Origin: Azospirillum isscasi
GTDB taxonomy: Bacteria > Pseudomonadota > Alphaproteobacteria > Azospirillales > Azospirillaceae
Length of the DNA stretch: 38,157 nucleotides
Direction: 5' to 3'
NCBI RefSeq assembly: GCF_030849505.1
Contig: NZ_JAUJFI010000041.1
Span: forward strand, 1 to 38,157
Positions within the stretch are counted from its first letter, which is position 1. The number at the start of each line of letters is the position of its first letter. The notes under the pieces were generated by a model that worked only from the letters and a program-made list of their open reading frames with translations, did not search any database and was not told where the DNA came from. This document shows, in pieces, positions 32,463 to 38,157 of the stretch. A program made the translations under genes and the position numbers.

Positions 32463-32577
32463 TGGAGAAACGGCCTCCCCCACCGACCTATGGCGCAAGA
32501 GTCATTGCCGGGAACGCACGGGCCGGGTTAACGCCTTAAGGGACAGCCCTCACCACCATCGGCGGAGCCCGGCGTAA

Positions 32578-32784
32578 ATGCAGTTGGAAATCAACGCCTT
32601 CGTCAGTTCTCTCGGCGGCGAATCAGACCAGGACCCCACCGCGCTGGAGCGTGTGCGGGACACGCTGCGGTCCCTGGCGGAAGACCTCGCCGCTCTGAAT
32701 TTCGGCATCGTTCTGGAGGTGCGCGACGTGCAGCGCCTGCAGACCGTCGCCCGCATCATCCACGCCGACTCGCCGGACCGCTGA
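32578..32784 (+). CDS. Small acidic helical protein, function unknown
   Basis: A 68-residue protein (MQLEINAFVSSLGGESDQDP...). It is predicted helical and acidic overall, with no signal or membrane segment. Codon choice matches neighbouring genes, favouring a real gene over the antisense open frame. GGAG lies about ten bases upstream, a modest ribosome-binding site. It is preceded by a 115-base gap after the metallo-hydrolase gene and converges on the next hypothetical gene nine bases away. I do not recognise the family. Confidence 0.6.
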   Translation: MQLEINAFVSSLGGESDQDPTALERVRDTLRSLAEDLAALNFGIVLEVRDVQRLQTVARIIHADSPDR

Positions 32785-32793
32785 GCGTCCCTA

Positions 32794-33372
32794 TCACCGC
32801 CGCAGCGGGCAGGCCCGACGCGCCAGCCGGGCGTTCAGGTCGCCGGTTTCCACCACCGGCTCGCCCTGGCTGCGCATCACGAAGCCGAAGGTGTCCATCA
32901 CGCGGTCCAGCACGATCTCCTGGTCGTCCGAGCGGCGGCTGACCATCACCACGGCGTAGCCGGCGGAGCGGGCCACCGCCGCTTCCCCGCGCAGGCCGCG
33001 CACGCCCCAGCCAGCCAGCGCGGTCTTGCAGCGGAACAGCTCCACCGACAAGCCGCCACCGCCGGTCGCCCCGGCCACCACATAGCCGGCGGCCACCGCC
33101 AGCGGAGCCAGCAGCCCGTCCCAGTCCAGGCAGTCTTCCCGCGACACCCACATCCCGCCGACCGAGCAGGGGGCGGCGCCGATGGCCTCGCCCAGCCCGG
33201 CACGGAAGGCGCGCAGCCCCTCGACCGCCTCCGCCGCGGGCATCGGCTCCACCCGGTTTCCGTCGGGCATCAGCATCAGGCGCCCGGCCCACTCGGTGGA
33301 GGGGGGGAGCTGTTCGGTGAGGCGGGCGAGGAGGGCCTCGCGCGCCTGGGCGAAGGGAACGACCTTGGACAT
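32794..33372 (-). CDS. Hypothetical cytoplasmic protein
   Basis: A 192-residue protein starting MSKVVPFAQAREALLARLTEQLPPS, mixed alpha/beta, with a middle Gly-rich part (AAGYVVAGATGGGGLSVELFRCKTALAGWGVRGLRGEAAVARSAGYAVVMVSRRSDDQEIVLDRVMDTFGFV) and three cysteines. There is no signal peptide or membrane helix. The frame is open 69 codons further upstream, but that part is low-complexity and approaches the tRNA promoter, so I place the start at ATG 33372 even though its ribosome-binding site is weak. No family or function can be named from the sequence. Confidence 0.65.
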   Translation of the reverse strand: MSKVVPFAQAREALLARLTEQLPPSTEWAGRLMLMPDGNRVEPMPAAEAVEGLRAFRAGLGEAIGAAPCSVGGMWVSREDCLDWDGLLAPLAVAAGYVVAGATGGGGLSVELFRCKTALAGWGVRGLRGEAAVARSAGYAVVMVSRRSDDQEIVLDRVMDTFGFVMRSQGEPVVETGDLNARLARRACPLRR

Positions 33373-33572
33373 GGGGAACGGAAACCAGCGGCAGGTGACG
33401 GGAACCGGGGCCGGAAGGAAGCGAAAGCCACGCCCCCTGTCAACCGATGCGCGAGGCTTCCGCCATATTTCCGCCCCATTGTCACGGCCCTGCATCAGGG
33501 ACCGGGCATCAGGGTCCGGCACCGCCGCCGCGGGGGTGGCGCAAAAAATCCCGCGGACGGTTCGCTTTTCCC

Positions 33573-33602
33573 TTGCCATACCCCCGGGAAGGGGCCTATA
33601 AG
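33573..33602 (+). promoter_or_regulatory. Promoter of the tRNA pair
   Basis: TTGCCA (33573-33578) and TATAAG (33597-33602) with an 18-base spacer, ending 11 bases before the first tRNA base. Good agreement with the vegetative sigma consensus. Confidence 0.65.
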
Positions 33603-33613
33603 CCGGCCTCCGT

Positions 33614-33689
33614 TCCGGATTAGCTCAGTCGGTAGAGCAGCGGACTGTTAATCCGCGTGTCGCTGGTTCGAGTCCAGCATCCGGAGCCA
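33614..33689 (+). tRNA. tRNA-Asn (GTT)
   Basis: A complete 76-base cloverleaf. The acceptor arms TCCGGAT/ATCCGGA pair perfectly, the D-loop is AGCTCAGTCGGTAGAGC, the anticodon stem GCGGA/TCCGC holds loop CTGTTAA (anticodon GTT, 33647-33649), and the T-arm contains GGTTCGAGTCC. The 3' end is GCCA, so CCA is encoded. Confidence 0.97.
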
Positions 33690-33693
33690 TATT

Positions 33694-33766
<73 letters not shown>

Positions 33767-33770
<4 letters not shown>

Positions 33771-33793
33771 CCTTCCCTCGGGGGTGGCCTTTT
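33767..33793 (+). terminator. Terminator overlapping the tRNA-Asp 3' end
   Basis: GCCACC (33767-33772) pairs with GGTGGC (33783-33788), followed by CTTTT. The left arm uses the CCA end of tRNA-Asp, so the hairpin would form in the primary transcript. Confidence 0.6.
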
Positions 33794-33801
33794 CCCCCCT
33801 C

Positions 33802-34407
33802 TTATCGCGTTACGGTGATGGCGGCGGCTTCCGTCCGGCGGACGACCACCTCGTCGCCGCGTTTCACCGTTTCCAGACCCTGCACCTCCGGCGGGACCGG
33901 AACCGTGCGCGTGCGGCCCTGCGGTCCGCGCAGGGTGACCGTCCGCCGTCCCAGGTCGATGGCCTCGACGACCTCCGTCACCTGCGTCGTCGTCACCGCC
34001 GACGCGCGGGGCATCTCGCCGACCGCGGCCCGGTCCATGCTGGTCCGTTCGGTGATGCCCGGCCCGGCGCCCGGCGGCTGGGTGACGATGTTGGTCAGGC
34101 GGACATATTCGGTCTGCACCGTGTCCCCCACCTTGATGCGGTCGAAATTCCGCACCTCGTTCCCGGCGGTCACCGCCTCCTCCCGCCCGTCCGGGAATTG
34201 CAGGATCACGGTCCGCGCCGCCTTGTCGATGCCGCGGACCTTGGCGGCGGCGCGGACGTTTTCGACCATGGACAGCCGCGGCGTGGCTTCGGAGGCCGCG
34301 GGCGCCGCGGCGGCGGGCGGCCCCGCCGTTTCGGAGGCCGGCGCGCAGCCGGCCAGAGCCGCACCGGTCAGGAACACTGCAAGGACGGCACGGATTCGGC
34401 GCTGCAT
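33802..34407 (-). CDS. Lipoprotein with an internally duplicated domain
   Basis: A 201-residue predicted lipoprotein with signal MQRRIRAVLAVFLTGAALAGC (lipobox LAGC, cysteine 21) and an Ala/Pro-rich spacer to about residue 45. Two copies of a 50-residue unit follow. Residues 57-106 (GIDKAARTVILQFPDGREEAV...EVRNFDRIKVGDTV) and 148-197 (AIDLGRRTVTLRGPQGRTRTV...EVQGLETVKRGDEV) share the pattern ID-x3-RTV-x-L-x2-P-x-GR-x3-V, then V and K-x-GD-x-V. The fold is probably a small beta-barrel like DUF5666-type domains; the link is my inference. GGAGAG precedes ATG 34407, and an earlier in-frame ATG lacks a signal. Function unknown, at the inner face of the outer membrane. Confidence 0.78.
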   Translation of the reverse strand: MQRRIRAVLAVFLTGAALAGCAPASETAGPPAAAAPAASEATPRLSMVENVRAAAKVRGIDKAARTVILQFPDGREEAVTAGNEVRNFDRIKVGDTVQTEYVRLTNIVTQPPGAGPGITERTSMDRAAVGEMPRASAVTTTQVTEVVEAIDLGRRTVTLRGPQGRTRTVPVPPEVQGLETVKRGDEVVVRRTEAAAITVTR

Positions 34408-34650
34408 GGGGTCTCTCCGTATCGGGTTGGGTATCGGGATTGGGAAGGATTTCACCGGCGACGTTACACAGGCGCCCGGCATCCCCGGCACGGCGGCGGG
34501 CGTAAATTACCGTAAGCCCACCGCAGCGGAGGGGCGGGTTGGAACGGTAACTAACCCCGCCGGACCGCCCTTGCCGCATCCACCTCCGCTAAGCTGCTCC
34601 CCTGCGACGGACGCCCCTACGGACGATCGGACCAGCGACAGGAGAGCGCC

Positions 34651-35994
34651 ATGCCACCCATGCGTCCGCACCACCGCGTCCGGAAGCCTCTGCACGGCTC
34701 GGCCCTGCTACTGGCCGCGGCGCTGGTCCTTGCCGCTCCGGCAGCCTGCGCCCAGCAGGCCGGGCAAGCCCCCACCGCGACCGCCGCCGCGGACGGCGGC
34801 GCCCCTCTGACCGCGGCGCAGTTGCAGACCCTGGTGGGCCGCGTCGCGCTCTATCCGGACGATCTGCTGGCCCTCGTCCTGCCCGCCGCCACCCAGCCGC
34901 TCCAGATCGTCGAGGCGCAGCGCTTCCTCGACAAGCGCCGCGCCGACCCGAAGCTGACTCCGTCCAAGAACTGGGACCCCAGCGTGGTCGCCCTGCTGAA
35001 TTATCCCGACGTCGTCAAGCTGATGAACGACGACCTCGACTGGACCCAGCAACTCGGCCAGGCGGTGGTGCGCCAGCAGGAGGACGTGATGGCCGCGGTG
35101 CAGACCTTCCGCCGCGCCGCGCGGGACGCCGGGAACCTGGGGTCGGACGAGAAGCGCACGGTGACCACGGAGAAGGAGACCATCATCGTGCGTTCCGCCG
35201 ACCCGGAAGTGGTCTATGTGCCCAGCTACAACCCGACGACGGTCGTCTACGCGACGGCGCCCGGCGCGCCGCCGCCCTATTACTATTCCCCACCCTACCC
35301 CTACTACTACAGCCCCGCGGCCACCTTCTTCACCGGCGCGGTGTTCGGCACGGCGCTGGGCTACGCGCTGTCCTGGAACGACAACGGGATCTACCGTGGG
35401 GACGTGAACGTCAACCGCAACGTCAACATCAACAATCAGAACCTCAACGCCCGCGTGAATCGCGTGTCGCAGAACACCGAGAACCGCTGGCGGGCCAACA
35501 ACACCGAGATCGGACGGCAGGAGATGCGCCGGACCCAGACGGCGGTGGCGGGTGGCGGTCGGGTGGCGAACGCTCCGGTCAACTCCGCGCAGATCCGGCA
35601 GGGGCTGTCCCAGGCGCCGGGTGCACGGGCGCCGGATGCACGGGCTCCCGCCGCGCGGGCCGACGCGCCGCGCGCCACCGCCGGTGGTGGCGGGTTTTCC
35701 GGAGGAGCGGCCTCCTCCCCACGCACGGCGGATCGGCGGGCCGGCTCCGTGAACGCCGGTTCGATGAATCACGTCAACCCGGGCAACCGCAACGCCTTCT
35801 CCAGCATCGACCAGGGATCGCTCGCCAGCCGGCAGAGCCAGCGCGGCCACCAGAGCCTCTCCCGGGCGGGGGGCGGCTTCGGCGGTGGCGGAGGCGGAGG
35901 CTTCGGCGGCGGCGGGGGCCGGGCCGGCGGTGGCGGCGGGTTCCGGCGGGGACCGCGCGAACGAGGGAGGACGGCGCATGACACGAAGGGCTGA
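34651..35994 (+). CDS. DUF3300-containing exported protein
   Basis: A 447-residue envelope protein. After a signal peptide (cleavage near AACAQQ, residue 35) comes the DUF3300 domain (about residues 55-250), with LVGRVALYPDDLLALVLPAATQPLQIVEAQRFL, the LNYPDVVKLMNDDLDWTQQLGQAV segment and VVYVPSYNPTTVVYA before a Tyr/Pro-rich run and a Gly/Ala hydrophobic stretch (FFTGAVFGTALGYALSW). The C-terminal 170 residues are low-complexity: Asn-rich (VNVNRNVNINNQNLN), then Ala/Arg-rich and finally Gly-rich (GGGGGGFGGGGG). AGGAG six bases upstream supports the start. The next gene (DUF2950) overlaps its end by 17 bases. The two families often travel together; their function is not established. Confidence 0.9.
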   Translation: MPPMRPHHRVRKPLHGSALLLAAALVLAAPAACAQQAGQAPTATAAADGGAPLTAAQLQTLVGRVALYPDDLLALVLPAATQPLQIVEAQRFLDKRRADPKLTPSKNWDPSVVALLNYPDVVKLMNDDLDWTQQLGQAVVRQQEDVMAAVQTFRRAARDAGNLGSDEKRTVTTEKETIIVRSADPEVVYVPSYNPTTVVYATAPGAPPPYYYSPPYPYYYSPAATFFTGAVFGTALGYALSWNDNGIYRGDVNVNRNVNINNQNLNARVNRVSQNTENRWRANNTEIGRQEMRRTQTAVAGGGRVANAPVNSAQIRQGLSQAPGARAPDARAPAARADAPRATAGGGGFSGGAASSPRTADRRAGSVNAGSMNHVNPGNRNAFSSIDQGSLASRQSQRGHQSLSRAGGGFGGGGGGGFGGGGGRAGGGGGFRRGPRERGRTAHDTKG

Positions 35995-36931
35995 CCTGTT
36001 CCGGGCGGTGTCCGCCGGCCTGCTCGCCACCGTCCTGACGCTCGGCGGCGTCCAGGCGCAGACGGCGCCGGACCGCCGCAGCTTCACCACGCCGGAGGCC
36101 GCCGCGGAGGCGCTGCGGACGGCGCTGGCCGCCGACGACACGGCGGCGCTCCTGGCCATCTTCGGCCCGGAAAGCGCCGACATCATCGAAGGGCCGGACC
36201 CGGCCAGCGCCCGCATCATCCGCCGGCAGGCGGCGAAGGCGGCGGCGGAAAGCCTGACCCTGCACCGGCACGCCGCTCAGGGGAACGAGGCGCCCGGAAG
36301 CGCGGACAGTGCCGAACTCGTCCTCGGCCACAACCATTGGCCCTTCCCGATCCCGCTGCGGGACACCGGCCAGGGCTGGATCTTCGACACGGAGGCCGGG
36401 GCGGACGAAATCTACGCGCGCCGCATCGGCGCCGACGAGCTGGACGCCATCGCCGCCCTGCACGCCATGGTGCGGGCCCAGCAGGACTACGCGGCCCGCC
36501 ACAGGAAGCCCGTCTACGCCCGCTACATCCAGAGCACTGCGGGCCGCAGCGACGGGCTGTGGTGGGATGCGGAGACGGCGAAGACGGCGGGGCCGAGCCC
36601 GCTGTCGGCCTTCGTCGAGAAGCAGAAAGCCTTCCTGGAGGGCCGCCAGCCCGGCGATCCCTACCGCGGCTACAGCTTCCGCATGCTGACCGCGCAGGGG
36701 CCGGGCGCGCCGGGCGGCGAAAAGAGCTTTTCCACCGAAGATCACCTGGAGGGCGGCTTCGCCATCCTCGCCTGGCCCGCCGATTACGGGCAGAGCGGCA
36801 TCATGACCTTCCAGGCCGGGCCGGACGGGCGCATCTGGCAGAAGGACCTGGGCGAGGACACTGACGCCCTGGTCCAGACGATCTGGGCCTTCGACCCGTC
36901 CGACGGCTGGGAGCCGGTGAAGGAGCCGTGA
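35978..36931 (+). CDS. DUF2950-containing exported protein
   Basis: A 317-residue protein with a signal peptide (MTRRADLFRAVSAGLLATVLTLGGVQAQ) and the DUF2950 pattern: FTTPEAAAEALRTALAADD near the start, PLRDTGQGWIFDTEAGADEIYARRIGADELDAI, AQQDYAARH, YRGYSFRMLTAQGPGAPGG and a C-terminal LAWPADYGQSGIMTFQ strand set. The gene starts 17 bases before the DUF3300 stop in another frame, with GGGAGG seven bases upstream, so translation is coupled and the products probably act together in the periplasm. No catalytic residues are recognised. It ends 37 bases before the converging EF-hand gene. Confidence 0.9.
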   Translation: MTRRADLFRAVSAGLLATVLTLGGVQAQTAPDRRSFTTPEAAAEALRTALAADDTAALLAIFGPESADIIEGPDPASARIIRRQAAKAAAESLTLHRHAAQGNEAPGSADSAELVLGHNHWPFPIPLRDTGQGWIFDTEAGADEIYARRIGADELDAIAALHAMVRAQQDYAARHRKPVYARYIQSTAGRSDGLWWDAETAKTAGPSPLSAFVEKQKAFLEGRQPGDPYRGYSFRMLTAQGPGAPGGEKSFSTEDHLEGGFAILAWPADYGQSGIMTFQAGPDGRIWQKDLGEDTDALVQTIWAFDPSDGWEPVKEP

Positions 36932-36967
36932 GGGGCCGTTCGGCTCACCGACGGCTTACGGGGCGGC

Positions 36968-37378
36968 TCACGGGCGGATGCGCTGCCGGATGGCGGCGAA
37001 CTCCTGCCGGTCGAGCGTGGAGTCGCGGTTGGCGTCGGCGAGAAGGAACGCCTCGTCGATGACCGTGATGAACTCCAGGCTGTCGATCCGCCCGTCCGGC
37101 CCGGCGGCGCGGGCGAAGACCTCGGGCCGCAGGGGCGTCTCGTCCGGCGTCAGGACGAGGTCGCGGTTGCGGTCCCAGACGTAGAAGACCAGGATCTTGT
37201 TGTTCTGGAACTCCGCGTTCGAAATCCGCCCGTCGTGGTTCTCGTCGAACAGGTCGAACACGTCGGCGCCCTGGCCCGTCCGGTCCGGCATCTCCGCGGA
37301 CAGGGCCGCCGCGCCGGCGCCACCCAGAGCGGCGGCAGCCGCGATCCAGACGGCCACCGGGCCTGCGCTGCGGAACAT
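36968..37378 (-). CDS. Exported calcium-binding protein with four EF-hand loops
   Basis: A 136-residue protein. The signal peptide (residues 1-28) ends at LSA. The mature part is a run of EF-hands, each a 12-residue acidic loop: D45-E56 (DENHDGRISNAE), D69-E80 (DRNRDLVLTPDE), a degenerate one at 91-102 (AAGPDGRIDSLE, lacking Asp at position 1) and D115-E126 (DANRDSTLDRQE). The pairs 1-2 and 3-4 fit the usual lobes, so it should bind up to three calcium ions in the periplasm, where it may buffer or sense calcium. AGGAGGGG precedes the ATG. It converges with the DUF2950 gene and is probably a single-gene transcript. Confidence 0.92.
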   Translation of the reverse strand: MFRSAGPVAVWIAAAAALGGAGAAALSAEMPDRTGQGADVFDLFDENHDGRISNAEFQNNKILVFYVWDRNRDLVLTPDETPLRPEVFARAAGPDGRIDSLEFITVIDEAFLLADANRDSTLDRQEFAAIRQRIRP

Positions 37379-37465
37379 GCTCCCCTCCTCCCCTCGCCAT
37401 GGTTCGCGTCACCATGCCGTGGGGCAAGGGCGCCTGCGCAGGTAGCGTACCGGAACATACCGGCC

Positions 37466-38157
37466 TCACGGGGATTTGCCCCCGTTTGGGACCCCGCTTG
37501 TGCTCTCACCCGGCTCCAGCGCCAGGAAATGCGACACGCGCGGCGGTCCGTCGCCGCGGTGGAAGGCCAGCGCCTCCCTCTGGACATCGGCGTCGGCGTG
37601 GGACACCCGGCGGTGCTGGCGCTGGTGCTCCGCCCAGGATTCCACGAAGAACCATTCCAGCACCCGTTCCGGATCGCCGGAATCCTGGCTGACGCCCCAG
37701 GCGTAGGCGCCGTCGCGCCGCCGCGCCTCCGACAGGCGGCGGAGCGCCGCGTGGAAGGCGTCCTGGTCGGCGGCGGCCACGCGGTACTCGATGGTGATCA
37801 GCACCGGGCCGCGGTCGTTGCGCACCGGCTCGGCGGTCAGCGGCTCCGGCCAGTGGTTGGACGGGGAGAGGTCGGCCTCGCCCTCCGGCAGCGGCACGGC
37901 GCGGGACAGGACCGCCACGGCCAGCAGCCCGGCGGCGCTCACCCACAGGGTGGCCGGCACGCCGATCCCGTCGGCCAGCGCCCCCCAGCCGAGGCTGCCC
38001 GCGGTCAGGGCGCCGTTGAAGACGGTCAGGTACAGCGCCAGCCCGCGCCCGCGCACCCAATTGGGCAGGATGGCCTGGGTCGTGGCGCTGAGCGTCGTCA
38101 GCACGGCGATCCAGGCCGCCCCGGCGGCCAGCAGCACCGGCAGCGCCAGCCAGCGCG
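37466..38157 (-). CDS. MFS exporter (EntS-like, MFS_3) C-terminal part, 5' end outside window
   Basis: The C-terminal part of a major facilitator transporter of the EntS/MFS_3 group. Frame and homology continue past the right edge (RWLALPVLLAAG at the border). The visible part has membrane segments about 5-20, 42-62 and 65-82, with QAILPNWVRGRGLALYLTVFNGALTAGSLGWGALAD, the usual loop and helix pair. Then comes a soluble domain of about 110 residues (VLITIEYRVAAADQDAFHAALRRLSEARRRDGAYAWGVSQD...) resembling the antibiotic-biosynthesis-monooxygenase ferredoxin-like fold. This transporter plus fold fusion is known in MFS_3 proteins. Full length should be about 530 residues, so the start is outside. 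The substrate is unknown. Confidence 0.9.
   Translation of the reverse strand, partial: RWLALPVLLAAGAAWIAVLTTLSATTQAILPNWVRGRGLALYLTVFNGALTAGSLGWGALADGIGVPATLWVSAAGLLAVAVLSRAVPLPEGEADLSPSNHWPEPLTAEPVRNDRGPVLITIEYRVAAADQDAFHAALRRLSEARRRDGAYAWGVSQDSGDPERVLEWFFVESWAEHQRQHRRVSHADADVQREALAFHRGDGPPRVSHFLALEPGESTSGVPNGGKSP

Overview
The window is very GC-rich (third codon positions almost always G or C) with a gene content typical of Alphaproteobacteria. The best guess is Azospirillum or a close relative in Rhodospirillales/Azospirillales. This is inferred from protein character and codon use, not from a marker gene. It looks like ordinary chromosome: an smc gene, two tRNAs, beta-oxidation, transport and envelope genes, and no phage, plasmid or transposase genes. 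No obvious defence or biosynthetic island was seen.

Layout. 1-4.9 kb (+): the 3' half of smc, a D-amino-acid dehydrogenase of the DauA type coupled to a small lipoprotein, an OmpW-family porin and a two-CBS-domain protein, followed by a perfect bidirectional terminator. 5.0-12 kb (-): an orphan LuxR-type response regulator, then a four-gene fatty acid degradation operon read from right to left (MerR-type regulator, thiolase, fused hydroxyacyl-CoA dehydrogenase/enoyl-CoA hydratase, acyl-CoA dehydrogenase), with a palindromic operator in front and a terminator behind. 12.2-19.1 kb: a 60-residue membrane protein, a bacterial alpha-2-macroglobulin gene split by a frame disruption and lacking the thioester motif, an 18-bp tandem repeat, and an orphan sensor histidine kinase. 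19.2-23.7 kb: an aminotransferase, two small hypothetical proteins, a fumarylacetoacetate-hydrolase-family enzyme and a periplasmic six-hairpin-like protein.

23.7-31 kb is the most coherent module: a TRAP dicarboxylate transporter (dctQMP), a divergent RpiR-family regulator with two matching operator-like sites between them, a D-tartrate dehydratase-like enolase (tarD), and a divergent LysR regulator translationally coupled to a glutathione-S-transferase-like protein. I read it as a locus for uptake of D-tartrate (or a close sugar diacid) and its dehydration to oxaloacetate. A 200-bp element built from nested hairpins lies just downstream of the transporter operon.

31-38 kb: an overlooked 45-codon gene whose 3' end is repeated three times in tandem, a metallo-beta-lactamase-fold phospholipase-like enzyme, small hypothetical genes, tRNA-Asn and tRNA-Asp, then an envelope cluster (a lipoprotein with an internally duplicated domain, a DUF3300 and DUF2950 pair, a four-EF-hand secreted protein) and the C-terminal part of an MFS exporter that runs off the window.
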